Notes: generated from the letters alone by a model not told the origin. Positions 31,801-43,294 are shown, counted from the stretch's first letter. The stretch is DNA of 64,000 nucleotides from Branchipolynoe longqiensis (GCA_030323885.1 CM059199.1:74113050-74177049), one strand, 5' to 3'. Program-made: numbers and translations.

Positions 31801-32329
31801 CACTCAACCAATTTTGATTACCATACCAGATAATCAAATCAACTATTTCTCCGCCATGATTGCTTCCATCAATCATCGACCGCTTGGTCCATCGATCCTC
31901 CATCAATTGAATGGCCCGAATCAACCAGATGACTCACATCAATCAACTGACTTGAATCCTCGCATGCATTTAATCAATTCCTCCCTCAATGGTCCAGTGA
32001 CCCTCCTAAATTATTGATCCCGTCAATCATCGACCCCAGCTCAATCTAATGACCCGGATCAATCAGGTCACCCGAATCACTCAAATTCCCAGTGTGGCAC
32101 CCACCGCCGATGCCCACACCAGTGGTGTGCACATCGTCGTGAGCCCACGCATCTCTGCAGCCTGTCCGGCACCGCATACCACCGATTGGATGTACGGACG
32201 TGAATTACATATTCGGGCTCCAATCATGGTAATACGCGCACCGCGATCAGCGCCTGCACTTATTGTATTTATCCCAAAAACACATCCTAGCTTATTTTAA
32301 CAATTCTGACTGGTGCTTGGATCACGTCC
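31800..32329 (+). repeat. ATCAATC-rich degenerate repeat, then gap edge
   Basis: Short words ATCAATC, CATCAATCA and GATCAATC recur many times between 31750 and 32080. The following 250 bases hold an 83-codon ORF without recognisable motifs, ending at the assembly gap. Confidence 0.4.
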
Positions 32330-32829
32330 NNNNNNNNNNNNNNNNNNNNNNNNNNNNNNNNNNNNNNNNNNNNNNNNNNNNNNNNNNNNNNNNNNNNNNN
32401 NNNNNNNNNNNNNNNNNNNNNNNNNNNNNNNNNNNNNNNNNNNNNNNNNNNNNNNNNNNNNNNNNNNNNNNNNNNNNNNNNNNNNNNNNNNNNNNNNNNN
32501 NNNNNNNNNNNNNNNNNNNNNNNNNNNNNNNNNNNNNNNNNNNNNNNNNNNNNNNNNNNNNNNNNNNNNNNNNNNNNNNNNNNNNNNNNNNNNNNNNNNN
32601 NNNNNNNNNNNNNNNNNNNNNNNNNNNNNNNNNNNNNNNNNNNNNNNNNNNNNNNNNNNNNNNNNNNNNNNNNNNNNNNNNNNNNNNNNNNNNNNNNNNN
32701 NNNNNNNNNNNNNNNNNNNNNNNNNNNNNNNNNNNNNNNNNNNNNNNNNNNNNNNNNNNNNNNNNNNNNNNNNNNNNNNNNNNNNNNNNNNNNNNNNNNN
32801 NNNNNNNNNNNNNNNNNNNNNNNNNNNNN
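32330..32829. other. assembly gap (500 N)
   Basis: Exactly 500 ambiguous bases, the form used for gaps of unknown length. ORFs crossing it are artefacts. Confidence 0.99.
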
Positions 32830-34190
32830 ACATGGGAGCAAAGCAAGAACTGCTCAACAAGCTGCAAATCCTACAAAATAAAGCATTACAAATCTGTCTC
32901 AGGGTGGACAAAATTCCCCCCACCTATGACCAGCACATGCAAACCAAAGCAAAATTGCTTAAACAAATAGAAGACTAGTACACCTCAAAACACTCATATT
33001 TGGGTACAGTTGCGATAGGAAATACCGAAAGCCACCAACCAGAGATACCCTCATAAACAATGCACCACTAATAAAACAAACAAGGAGCCGCATAAAGGCC
33101 CATGAAAGAAGCACATTAGAAATGGCTGCTAAAGCTTGGAATGCCCAATCAGTAAAATAAAGGCAGATCGCTGATCTAAAGACATACAAAAAATATCTCT
33201 GTAAAAAAGGGAGGACACTGAAGACACCCTAGGGCCAGAATCCCAGATGGGCATGTGATATGTCATGGCCCACAAACGGGGCTGGCCCAAGGGAGAAACC
33301 TGGACCACCCTCTGTAGATCACAAACAACAACAAACCTCCAAAAACAGAGACTCCCGATCTGAAAACATACAACAATATATATGTAAAAAAGGGAGATCC
33401 TGAAAACACCCGGGGCAAAACCCCAGAAGGGCATGTCATAGGTCACGGCCCACAAACTGGGTTGCCCCAAGGGGGTAATCTGGACCACCCTCAGTAGATA
33501 ACGAATAGCTACAAACTATGTACACGCCTATAAATGTAGAGTAGGCTATTTCATAAGTAGTAGTAAAACAAAAACCAAAAAACTAATATAATATTCGCAT
33601 CCACTACAAGGGTGATCAGAAAATAAAACCAATAACACATACACTTAGAACTAAAACCTTTAGCTATCTAATGCTCCTTCCCTATTTCAGATCGACCTTG
33701 GATAGCCAAACCCAACACAAAACAAGCTCAAACATCTATGAGCCAAGAACACACTTAACTGCCAACAGCTACCTAGCAGTATTTCCCTATTTCGGATTGA
33801 CCTAGAATAGCCAACCCCAACACAAAACAAGCTCAAACATCTACAGATACTACATAATCACCATGTAACCACAAAGGGCTACTGGAACAAATAATGCGCC
33901 ACTACTAAAGCAGACCAGAAGCCAACTAAAAGCACATGAGAGAAGCATGCTGGAAATGTCTACCAAGGTGTGGAATGCCCAAACGGTAAAGGAACAACAA
34001 ATTCCTGACCTAAAAACTTACAAAAAATATCTGTGCAAAATAACCCTAGGAAACCCCCACTAAGCTGCACTGCAAAGGGGCATGGTGATATGTCACGGCC
34101 CACCAGCGGGACGCCCAATGGAAGGTAACCATGCAAAAAGTAGCCAGATAACACACCATACAGCTATGTACGTAGTTATTTCTAAATATT
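32830..34190 (+). mobile_element. non-LTR retrotransposon 3' end with duplicated terminal segments
   Basis: Just after the gap an open frame has KLQILQNKALQICLRV and ends LLKQIED at 32978. In other frames at 32990-33210 follow RDTLINNAPLIKQ, SRIKAHERSTLEMAAKAWN and DLKTYKKYLCKK, the usual C-terminal tail of LINE reverse transcriptases. The AKAWN-like tail recurs at 33880-34040. A 3' UTR block (GGGCATG, GATATGTCA, GGCCCAC) occurs three times, at about 33245, 33430 and 34080. Frameshifts and partial duplication show a dead element. The clade cannot be fixed from the tail alone. Confidence 0.65.
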
Positions 34191-34576
34191 TAGGAATGAA
34201 TTTACTGACATAGCCTACCATGCCTTTAAAAACGTTGTATTCATGCTTTGTCAACTGGTTTCGGCAGATCAATTATGGCCTCTATTCGCTCTGCACTGGG
34301 TTTAAGACATGTCTTGTGTGAGCACATGGCCAACATAATTTACATTTGTTCGACAAATTTTCGACTTTTTTTTATTTAATTTTAAGTTTGATTCTCTCGC
34401 CCTGATGAATACTTGCTCTAAATATCTATTGTGTTTGGCAATTGTTGTCCCATACACCAAAATGTCATCAGTTACAACATTTACACCTTGCAAGTCACCT
34501 AGAATGTTGTTCCTTTCATTAATGAATATATCGCCAGCCGTTTTAATACCGAATGGGAGACTTGAATAGCGGAACC

Positions 34577-34779
34577 TGTAATATATGCGTAATAGACGTC
34601 TAGACACGTCTGTAATATATGCTAATGAGATGCATAATGTTCCAGACAGTGAGTGAGACAAAGGAGTATGTAAATGAGATGAGGTCATGGAAAGTTTAGC
34701 CAGCGGTTCAGTGAGCCCTGGACGGGAATAAAGCATTCAGTATCCAGAAGTCAAAGTGTTCAGACGTTGTACTTTTACA
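34577..34779 (+). mobile_element. short solo LTR (203 bp) inside gypsy RT
   Basis: TGTAATATATG...GTACTTTTACA is flanked by a perfect 5-bp target duplication GAACC (34572-34576 and 34780-34784). It contains AATAAAG near 34729. Removing it brings the two halves of the gypsy FRYSSLPFG region together, which confirms the boundaries. Confidence 0.85.
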
Positions 34780-34796
34780 GAACCTACCCCATGGGG

Positions 34797-35140
34797 TATT
34801 ATCATCACCATCATCATGCTGTCGGTCATGATGCGACAAAGACTCTTTTCATTACTTGACTGCCACTCTCCATTTAGCTCTCTGCTGTTAGAGTGATGTC
34901 CATGAGTCAGTCTTAATGTCTCTCAGCTTTAGGTTTCTCTTGATGGTATCCTTGATGAGGGCGCCCTCTCTTTCTGTAACCAGAAGACAGTTGAGAATAG
35001 AGGATCTGCTTTGGTAGCCTGTCTGATGACATCCTCATGAGGTGTCCAGTCCACCGGAGATTCTTTTTGATCAGAAGATCTTCCATAGAGGGCAGCCCTG
35101 TGCGTTCAAGTATTTGCTTATTTGTCACTTTGTCCTTCTA
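34797..35140 (-). mobile_element. non-LTR retrotransposon 3' end with ATG/ATC-type tail
   Basis: The minus ORF 35128-34913 contains ERTGLPSMEDLLIKKNLRW, TGHLMRMSSDRLPKQILYS and GYRKRGRP. This GHxxRM..RLPK tail is typical of the C-terminal end of several LINE reverse transcriptases. It continues into ACTCATGGACATCACTCTAA, GTCTTTGTCGCATCATGACC and a GATGATG microsatellite tail at 34798-34820. The same 3' end recurs at 52655-52785. Only the last 350 bp are present, consistent with 5' truncation. Confidence 0.75.
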
Positions 35141-35149
35141 GGTTAGCCT

Positions 35150-35425
35150 CATGATTTTTCTAGATCAGACTCCTAATCTCAGGGTCGGCGGTTCGATTCC
35201 CCGTGCCCCCAGCTCTGCCAATTTGGATTTCCACCGCTGTGTATAACTTACAGCGTCATCAAAGGCCGGTTGCTCTCATACCATGTCTATGTGGTGTGGG
35301 AGGTTAAAAATCCCTTGGGTAGGTAAAAGTGTAGGCTCAGGCTTTCTATCGACCAGCAGTGGAGTGGGGAAGACCAGTCGACTGGGATTTCCCCTACTTG
35401 GGACAACTAATGTACCAAAAAAAAA
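35150..35425 (+). mobile_element. SINE-2 (tRNA-headed)
   Basis: A tRNA-like head with B box GGTTCGATTCCCCGTGCCCCC is followed by CAATTTGGATTTCCACCGCT, GTGTATAACTTACAGCGTCA, CCATGTCTATGTGGTGTGGG, GTTAAAAATCCCTT and a tail GGACAACTAATGTACC with an A run. A second copy lies at 45720-46020. Confidence 0.85.
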
Positions 35426-35486
35426 AAAAGAGAGACTAATAAGTGTTCACACTTCCTGTCTACCATTTGCTATATCGCTATATCGC

Positions 35487-35562
35487 TAAAGGTGCATAAT
35501 TCTGGGTTAGCATTAGGGTTAGACTAACCCTAACCATAACCCTGATTAAAGGTGCATAATTG
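35487..35562. repeat. telomere-like hairpin between direct repeats
   Basis: TAAAGGTGCATAATT at about 35487 and 35548 flanks about 45 bp containing TTAGGGTTAG then CTAACCCTAACC, a short inverted pair of telomere-type repeats. The flanking 15-mer belongs to the gypsy RT sequence, so one copy is a duplication made at insertion. Confidence 0.6.
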
Positions 35563-36092
35563 TGAACTTTTTTTGTTTAGGTCAATTTGCCAATAACCAC
35601 TGTTGGCATCCAGTACTGAACAATATTTAGCCTTGGCAGTTTTCGAAATGACTTCCTCAATGGTTCTTGTTGTATACCGAGTGTGCAAAATGGTTTTATT
35701 TATTTTCTGTGGGTCTAGGCAGACCTACATTTAATGTTTTTTAATATGGTTATTGAGCTAACCCAGGGAGTAGGTTCAAACTGTGGCACTATAACACCTA
35801 ACTTCAACATCTTATCAATTTCCTCTTTAACTCTACCAGAAATAGGATGTGGTATACAACGTGGCGGATCAACAGAGGGTGTTACAGTTTTATCAATATA
35901 AATATTGGCATTGAATGGTTTCACCCCCCTGAGGAACCGGGTTAGAATAGTTCCTCTGGACCCCCCCTTGCAGATTGTAAAAGGCAACAAATGGGGCGGC
36001 TCGTTTGCCGTCAGTCTTGGCTCGTGTCGCTGGAGGAAGGGATCCTGGTGCATAAGGACTGCAAGTGGCCAAGGCTTCTTGTGGACCAACAC

Positions 36093-36456
36093 TGCACTTT
36101 GGCCCCGACTTCATCTAGACGAGAGGTTGGATTGCCCCATTCCAATCAAGATTAATAGAGAATGAATATATTATATCATACACCAACTGTATTCATATTT
36201 ATATATATCACAACTACCAAGTCATTCTTCACTTCCGAGAAGGCGTTGGCTAGGGTCAATCTAGTACTGGTTATGCTCTTTTGCCTCCCTGCTAGAGTAT
36301 ATTATCCTCGTATCCCTGGTGTGTATCTGTTGGTTACCACAGCAGTACATATCCCAATTTTGAGGGCTCTGTGGTGGGTGGGGAGCGAGGATGACACACC
36401 AAAAAAAAACAAATATGGCTACACAAAACCCCCCAAACAAAAAATGAATATTAGAC
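36093..36456. other. junction of gypsy fragment and I/Nimb-like LINE
   Basis: No gene is seen. The 5' UTR of the following LINE probably starts somewhere after about 36300 (GGGAGCGAGGATGACAC). The exact edge cannot be placed without another copy. Confidence 0.4.
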
Positions 36457-37236
36457 ATGGAAACAAAATTTGACTCGGATTCGGACTCATGTCCGAACGC
36501 TGATGATTGGCCATGGTTCATTATGATCGAATCATTAAATGACGAGGCATTAGTTGCCAAACTTTCCCCTTTTGCCATTCACAAGGGCATTATGGGAATC
36601 GCTTTCACAGTTAAAGATGTGAAGAAGGTACAAACTGGACATATATTGGTGGAGTGTGCTAAGAAAGCGCATGCCAACAATCTGCTACGTGCAAGCATGC
36701 AAGCAGGCGTTGGCATCAAAGCCTCTCCTCATCGAACTCTCAACTCTAGCAAAGGAGTAATCCGGACTAGGGATCTTGATGATGTTGATGATAAGATAGC
36801 ACATGAGCTCAAGTCTGAGGGAGTGTTAAACGTACCACAAATAGTTATAAAGAGGGATACCAAGTCCATAAAAACAGGGACATATATCCTCACGTATGGC
36901 AAGCCTTTTCCGCCCCAGAATTTGAAAATTGGATACCTTAGTGTGAATGTGGATGTCTTCATCCCAAACCCACTTCGGTGCTTCCAATGCCAGAAGTTTG
37001 GTCATGGCAAGGATAGATGCGAAAATGAAATCATCTGTTTTAAGTGCGGTCAAAAAGGTCATGACAACACCAGTTGTCAAAACCAGGCAAAATGTTCCAA
37101 TTGCCTGGGTGACCATATGGCCATATCCAAAGACCCTCTTGTGTGGAAAAAAGAAAAGCTCATTCAACAGATCAACACTGAAAAGCGGCTAAGCTACCCA
37201 GAAGCTCGAAGGCTGGCTGAGGCCAATACTCCCTAG
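36457..37236 (+). CDS. ORF1 (gag-like, CCHC knuckles) of I/Nimb-like LINE
   Basis: A complete 259-codon frame. The N-terminal RNA-binding fold contains LSPFAIHKGIMGI, VKKVQTGHILVE and LNSSKGVIRTRDL. The C-terminal zinc knuckles are CFQCQKFGHGKDRC and CFKCGQKGHDNTSC, plus a third, CSNCLGDHMAISKD, that lacks its final cysteine. This protein coats element RNA for target-primed reverse transcription. The layout (PNPLRCFQC, then three knuckles, then an ARRLAE end) is that of ORF1 in Jockey/I-superfamily LINEs. It is still open although ORF2 is broken. Confidence 0.85.
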   Translation: METKFDSDSDSCPNADDWPWFIMIESLNDEALVAKLSPFAIHKGIMGIAFTVKDVKKVQTGHILVECAKKAHANNLLRASMQAGVGIKASPHRTLNSSKGVIRTRDLDDVDDKIAHELKSEGVLNVPQIVIKRDTKSIKTGTYILTYGKPFPPQNLKIGYLSVNVDVFIPNPLRCFQCQKFGHGKDRCENEIICFKCGQKGHDNTSCQNQAKCSNCLGDHMAISKDPLVWKKEKLIQQINTEKRLSYPEARRLAEANTP

Positions 37237-37639
37237 CCAACCACCAAGAGCTATGCTGCAGTGGCCAAAGTCTCCCAACAGGACAATTGAATGCCAGACT
37301 GAACTAACGTGGTTGACTGGGGGGAAGCCCACTACGATCACCCCAGTCCCGAATCCAACTCCGGTTTTGACTATAAAAAAAAAAGAATAGTAATAATAGT
37401 ATTGCGGTGCAGACGATGGCCGAGCCGGCGATGCCCAAAATGGAAAAGAATAATTTGTCAGACCGAGTTCCGAAGGTATATTTGACCCTTATGGAGAAAA
37501 CGTCCAGGGGGTCATCAATCTAAAAAAACTTAGCCTTAAATCGATATTAGGTGCTGGCTGATATTGAGATGGCTGAGATGTCTCTCCCCCAAACCAAAGG
37601 CGAGGGGGAGAACACCTGTCACTGCTCCAAAATGACAGT

Positions 37640-40600
37640 GACAGGTGGATCTCTTATTCAATGGAACTGCTGAGGTTTCACGAGCAACATTGAAGAGTTG
37701 TCTCTTCTTTGTTTCAACCTCAATCCACTTACTGTTTGCCTACAAGAAACTTATATTAAAGCTTCTGAGAGTTGTGGTCTTAAAGGTAACTCTGTTCCAT
37801 TTACATTCCTCCGAGCTGCGTTCTCACTTTACAAGAACTGGATGCCCTTGTGGACCAGTTACCATCCCCATATTTACTTATGGGTGACTTTAATGGCCAC
37901 AACCCATTATGGGGCGGGGGACAATAGGAACGCTAAAGGCAAGAGAATTGAGGACCGTGTGGACGGTTATGCGCTGTGTGTATTGAACGATGGTTCATAC
38001 ACATATTTGCATCCCGGCTACGGAACATACTCTACCATCGATCTCAGCATTGTAGAACCAGAACTGGTGCTGGACTTTTCGTGGAGGGTCTGGGACGACC
38101 TCTGCGGGAGCGACGACTTCCCAATTATTCTTAATTGCGAAGGGGCATATCCCGTAGTGCGAGAGAGGAGCTGGCAGCTGCGTAGAACCGACTGGCACAT
38201 CTTCCAGACCCCATGTCATGAGGAGTTCACTCCAGACATCAGTGCCATCGATTCCTTCACTGAGATGCTGAGATGGATCGCAGAGAAAACTGTTCCGAAG
38301 ACCTTGGCAACTCCCAAGCATCTGACACCTCCATGGTTGGTTGACGGCTGTAGGAGGGCTATTAAGGAACGAAAGAAAGCTGAGCATAAATTCCACAGGA
38401 AACCAACCGCTGAAAATCTGGCGCACTTTTGAATTCTGTGGGCTCGCGCTTGCAGAACAATCAAAGAAGCGCGGAGTCAGTGTTGGAGACGATTCATTTC
38501 TAGCGTCACCATGCGCAAGCCATTGGGCAAAGTGTGGACATTGATTAGGAGAATCAAATGAAGGGGAGGTGATTCTTCTGTAGTCCAGCACTTGAAACAC
38601 AATGGCACCATTCTCACATCATTCGATGAAATAAGTGAAGAATTGGCTTGCACCTTTCCTGGAAACTCGTCTTTGGCAAACTGCCTCCCGGGCTTTCTGG
38701 CCATCAAGGAATGCCAAGAGCGAAAGCTCTTGGACTTTTCCTCTGATGGCAAGGTGCACTACAACTCCCCATTCAGTATGGGTGAGTTGAGGTGTTCTTT
38801 GGAAAGCTTGCATGACACAGCAGTTGGACCTGATGGAATTCATTATCAATTTTGTTAACATCTCCCCGAACCTGCGCTGAGACTGTTGCTTCAACTCTTC
38901 GACAACATCTGGGAGTCGGGTGTCGTCCCCACCTCTTCGCGGGAGGCGACAGTAATACCACTTCCCAAACCTGGTAAAGACCAGAGTGAAGCCAACAACT
39001 ATCATCCCATAGCCCTCAGAAGCTGCATCTGTAAAACCATGGAGCATATGGTAAACAACTGCCTCGTCTGGCTACTGGAGTCAGGACACCACCTGTCTAA
39101 CCTTCAATGTGGCTTCAGATGGGGCCGCAGCACCCTCGACCATTTGGGGCACATGGAGACCTTCATATCAGATGCTTTCCTTAAGAAGGAGCACGTTGTG
39201 GCTGCCTTTTTCGACATCGAAAAAGCCTATGACACATCGTGGCAGCATGGCATCATGGAGGATCTTCATGCGATTGGCCTTCGTGGCCACTTGCCAATTT
39301 TCATCAGGAACTTTCTAGCCTTCAGGCATTTCCGCATCCGTGTAAAGACTACCTATTCCAGCCTACACTCAAAGGAACTAGGAGTACCTCAAGGCAGCAT
39401 ACTGGCCATGACCCTTTTCGGGGTCAAGGTCAATGGTATTGCTGCTGCTGTAAAGCGGGGGGGGGGGTCTCCTGTAGTCTTTTCGTGGACAACTTGGTTT
39501 TATATTACAGCGGTGCTAACATCAATGTCATAGAGAGACAGCTACAACTAAGCATAAATGGGACCCATCGATGGTCAGTTCTGAATGGATTCACATTTTC
39601 CAAGAACAAAACAGTCGTCATGCACTTCTGCCTGCAGCGTAGAATGCATCCGGAACCAGAGCTGACCCTTGATGGGGATCCCATTAAAGTCGTTGAGGAA
39701 ACCATATTTTTGGGCCTCATTTTCGATGCAAAACTGTCTTTCGTGCAACATATAAAGTGCCTGAAAACAAGATGCCTGAAAGCGCTAGATATTCTGAGGG
39801 TACTGTCCAGCTCAGAGTGGGGAGCGGACAGAGATGTTCTGTTCTCCGTGTACTGAACCTTGGTTCAGTCACGAGTGGATTACGGCAGCATAATATATGG
39901 TTCCACAAGGAAATCGTATATTGGGCTGCTAGACACGGTCCACCACCAGGGACTGCGCCTGGCCCTTGGGGCCTTCTACAACTCACCGGTTCAGAGCCTC
40001 TATGTCAATGTCAATGAACCATCACTTAACAACAGGAGAATCAAACTGGCCATGCAATATGTAGACAAGGTAAAAACCAATGCATTGAATCCTGTACACA
40101 ATTGTCTATTCGAGCCACATGACGAATCCAGGTATGAAGCCAGGCCAAATTACATCCGGCCACTGAGGCTCCGAATGAAACCTCATTTGGAGGCCTTAGG
40201 CATGGATTTGGACGTGTTGGAGAATGCCAAAGTCCCAGTACATCCCTCATGGCTGTTGAGGAAGTCGTTGGTTATCCTCCGACTCATGGAACTCGAATAC
40301 CAAGGACTGCTTGCAGAGATTCAAGGCCAGTTTGCAGACCACCTCTCCATATACACTGATGGTTCAAAAGACAAAAGCCAGGTAGGGTAGCTGGTGCGGC
40401 AATCTGAAACAATTTGGTGTACGTTTGCCCGATCAGAGCTCGATTTTCACTGTTGCAGCCCAAGCACTTCTTCTCACATTGGAGTGTATTGAGGTATCCA
40501 ACTACACTAACTATGTTATATACAGTGATTCGTTCTCCTGCCTCCTGGCTGTTGCTGGACTGAAAACGGACCACCATATTCTAGCAACAGTCATTTATAA

Positions 40601-40850
40601 AGTGAACCAACTGGCAACAGATGGCTATGACATCCACCTGTGCTGGGTGCCTGGCCATGCCGGCATACAAGGAAACCACCGAGCTGATCGGGCTGCGAAG
40701 AAGCCCCTGAACTGTGATCTTGAACCATGTCTGATCCCTCACTCAGATCTGAAACCATTAATAGCCACCCACATACAATCCAAATGGCAACATGAGTGGG
40801 ATGAAAACATTCATAAACTTCAAGAAATTGAAGCATCTGTGTGAAAACCA
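37640..40850 (+). pseudogene. ORF2 (endonuclease, reverse transcriptase, RNase H) of I/Nimb-like LINE
   Basis: APE-type endonuclease at 37640-38430: NPLTVCLQETYIK, a frame-shifted GDFNGHNPLW near 37885, STIDLSIV, and GSDDFPI where the catalytic SDHFP histidine is Asp. Reverse transcriptase at 38590-39860: VIPLPKPGKDQSEANNYHPI, CGFRWGRSTLDHL, FFDIEKAYDTSW (motif A), GVPQGSILAM, then in another frame after a G run FVDNLVLYYSG, where the YxDD box has lost its second Asp. RNase H at 40340-40844: SIYTDGSKD, YSDSFSCLLAV and WVPGHAGIQGNHRADRAAK. An RNase H after RT points to the I superfamily (I/Nimb) and excludes Jockey proper. Frameshifts and stops occur at several points, and the 3' end is cut near 40850. 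Confidence 0.85.
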
Positions 40851-40995
40851 CCACAGACTCATGCGGGAGGTCGGCGGGACCACCAGGTGTGTCTACAGTG
40901 TATGGTTAAGGCACGCAGTGGTGACGTCAGAGGTTACGTTAATCTGGGTGTATTAAATGTGTGAGTGCAGCTGGTTGTACTGTGTGACATCAGAG
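40851..40995. other. LINE 3' remnant
   Basis: The sequence following the RNase H end shows no poly(A) or microsatellite tail. It probably contains the truncated end of the LINE before LTR-1 begins. Confidence 0.35.
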
Positions 40996-41847
40996 TGTAA
41001 TATTTCTGGAAGCCCGGCCATCAGAGCCCCAGATATACCACTTACTCTTCCCAGATGCGTTCTAACAACTGTCTGTAAGTTCACACCTGATGCCCCTCTC
41101 AAACATACTCATCGGTAATATAACTGTGGAACTCTATCTTGCATGAGAAAGAAAGCGAAGACAAGTCACGCAAGATTGACAGTGAAGAAGTTGTGCTTTA
41201 TTGGCATCAACTCCTGTTCACCTACTAGTGACCTATCACTCTGACCCCTTACCTTCTGTCCACACAGAACATCATTACTCTCTTTAATATGTATAGGAAT
41301 CAGTGCCTACAGCCCATTGAACCGGAGTCCCATGGTTGTTGCACACAGGTCAGTTTGTATATGATAGGTGGAGCATCAGACAGAGTGTCTGGGTTCCTGC
41401 CCAAGAGAAGAGTGTGTCTCACTCCAGAGTGAGCAGTAGACTAGAATTCACTACAAAAGTTCAGCCAGAAGTGTCCTGCCCAGAGTATCTGGAGGAGTGT
41501 GTATAGGATAATCAATATCAGAATGAGGCTTGTGTGGTCAGGTGGGGCAAAGGGGTGCAGGTGACTGGGCCTCCCACAGCCAGCCACCCTCTACATCCTG
41601 GGGAGGGGGGGATGCCCCAATACGGGCAGCTGTCACTCAACCCCAGCTGTAAGTGGTGTCCATAATATGTGCTTGCCCATCAGCCTGGTAACAAGTAGTT
41701 GCAGACAGTGTACAATAAAGATATATATTAAAAATGTACTTCTCCTCCACTTGTACCCTTACTGGTGCATAGAGGGAACATTTCACCAAACATTAAGTGT
41801 CTCTTATATAGGAACATCTCATCATAATGTTGGGCACTATGTATTAG
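40996..41847 (+). mobile_element. LTR-1 family copy, 3'-truncated
   Basis: Starts TGTAATATTTCTGG at 40996. Body landmarks are CAAGATTGACAGTGAAGAAG, TTGTGCTTTATTGGCATCAA, CCTTCTGTCCACAC, TCAGACAGAGTGTCTGG and GCAGGTGACTGGGC. It is cut near 41847, where SINE sequence begins, so the TTTTACA terminus is missing. Confidence 0.8.
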
Positions 41848-42030
41848 TTCATTCAGTATCAAGATGATCTGACTGGATGGGGAATCGGTTCATAGTACTG
41901 TCAGTCTGGTTTCCAAGTGGATCAGTGCTATAAAATCACCATGAATGACCACTGTCCGAAAATTGGTACCCACCCAGATGTGAACTTTGTATATTTCTAG
42001 GGCATAAAACCCCAACAAAACATCATCAGA
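41848..42030 (+). mobile_element. SINE-1 3' half
   Basis: TCAGTATCAAGATGATCTGA, GTGCTATAAAATCACCATGA, GGTACCCACCCAGATGTGA and TTCTAGGGCATAAAACCCC are diverged SINE-1 body and tail blocks. Confidence 0.7.
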
Positions 42031-42760
42031 TTATGCTGCTTTCAATACAAGTTGGATATGTCCTGCATTTGACAACATTGAATCGAACCCGCTGATACAC
42101 ATGGGTATACGCACAAGGATGGTTTAACAGGATCCGGGTTAGGCCACTGTGACTGTACCTGTGCTGGGATATATGCTCTCTAAGCACAGCCTTGCCTAGG
42201 TTTTCAGTTTATGTAACCAAATATGTGGAGGGAGAGTGCGTAAAGCTAAATAGTCTGATGAAGCATCACACTTTCAAAACCAAAACAATTATCTAGATTT
42301 GACTCTTCATATCAAACTTAGGTATTGATGCTCCATTTAAACATTAGCAAAGAAGTGAATACTGATACAATTTAACATAACCTATTACTTCTAAAGTCTA
42401 CAGTGTCAGACTTTTGGCGTGCTTGCCAAACACAATTTAAACGTGTGGACTTAAAATATCTCAAAGGCGAGCCATTTCAAATGAAAGTTACTTCAAACTA
42501 AAGTAAATTAGATTGTAATGATCAATCAAATATATTTATCTCAGATAAATGACAGAAACTCAAAGCCATTGGACTATGTAACTTCAAAGTCGACGGTTGT
42601 TGGTGTGTTGTAATTGACAGTCTCCCTCCACACATTCGCTTGCATAAACTGGAAAAAGGAACTAAACAAAGGTGTGCTTGGAGAGCATTTGTCGGAGCAC
42701 AGTTTCAGTCAAAACGGCCTATGCCTATGCCTATACCGGATCCCATCACCACAGGGGATG
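42031..42760. other. non-coding, old repeat traces
   Basis: No gene is seen. GCCATTGGACTATGTAACTT near 42560 is a weak relative of the motif near 8950. Confidence 0.35.
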
Positions 42761-42761
42761 G

Positions 42762-43110
42762 CTGAATGAGTTCAGCATCTGTGTTGGGAGATCAGGGGAT
42801 CCGAACACATGGGTTTGTGTGTTTGAACCCTAGTAAGTACACAGTCGGTACACCTAGATGACTCATACCGATGACTTATAAATTGAGACTTGTCGCTTCC
42901 TAGCCAGCCACTCGGCATTATTAGCATAGGGCAAGGACTCGTTGGCTCAGTGTCAGTATAATGTGACTGAGTGGGATAATCGGGTCATGATGCTGGCGGC
43001 CTGGTTTCCCAGTGGGGTAGCACTATAAAGTCGCCATGGATGCACACTGTCACAAGTCGGTACCCGGCCTTATGTGACCTTAGATGTTGCTAGGACGTGA
43101 AACAACAACA
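42762..43110 (+). mobile_element. SINE-1, full length
   Basis: The tRNA head GGATGGCTGAATGAGTTCAG carries a 35-bp internal duplication around the B box. It is followed by GACTTGTCGCTTCCTAGCC, GGCATTATTAGCATAGGGCA, CACTATAAAGTCGCCATGGA and the tail TTAGATGTTGCTAGGACGTG. Confidence 0.85.
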
Positions 43111-43294
43111 AACAATCAGTGACCAGACACTGGCTAGTTGAGCGGTTAATCTACGAAACTAACAACCTAACCCTCCATGCGCAAAATCGATTATTAGAAG
43201 TCACAAGTAGAAAATACCTCATCGTATTATGCATGCACAAAAACAAAATAACACTGCCAGCTTGTGTTAATATGCAGATACATAAGAACACCAA

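Larger units (their letters stand above)
34215..36092 (-). pseudogene. Ty3/gypsy pol fragment (reverse transcriptase), broken by nested insertions
   Basis: Minus-strand pieces in order. At 36092-35733: Pro-rich start, PPRCIPHPISGRVKEEIDKM, LGVIVPQFEPTPWVSSITIL. At 35733-35575, in a shifted frame: VCLDPQKINKTI, then SVLDANSGYWQIDLN. At 34583-34302: RYSSLPFGIKTAG, the catalytic DD box TDDILVYG, LKLNKKKSKIC and YVGHVLT. A short frame-shifted connector (LKPSAERIEAII) reaches about 34215. These are the ordered RT blocks of Ty3/gypsy LTR retrotransposons. A solo LTR (34577-34779) and a LINE/SINE block (about 34798-35548) split the gene, and at least two frameshifts are present. No protease, RNase H or integrase remains. 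Confidence 0.85.

Noticed and set aside
32263..32978. ORFs of 181-235 codons crossing the N block at 32330-32829
   Set aside because: They consist mainly of undetermined residues. Only the part after 32830 carries LINE-like sequence.
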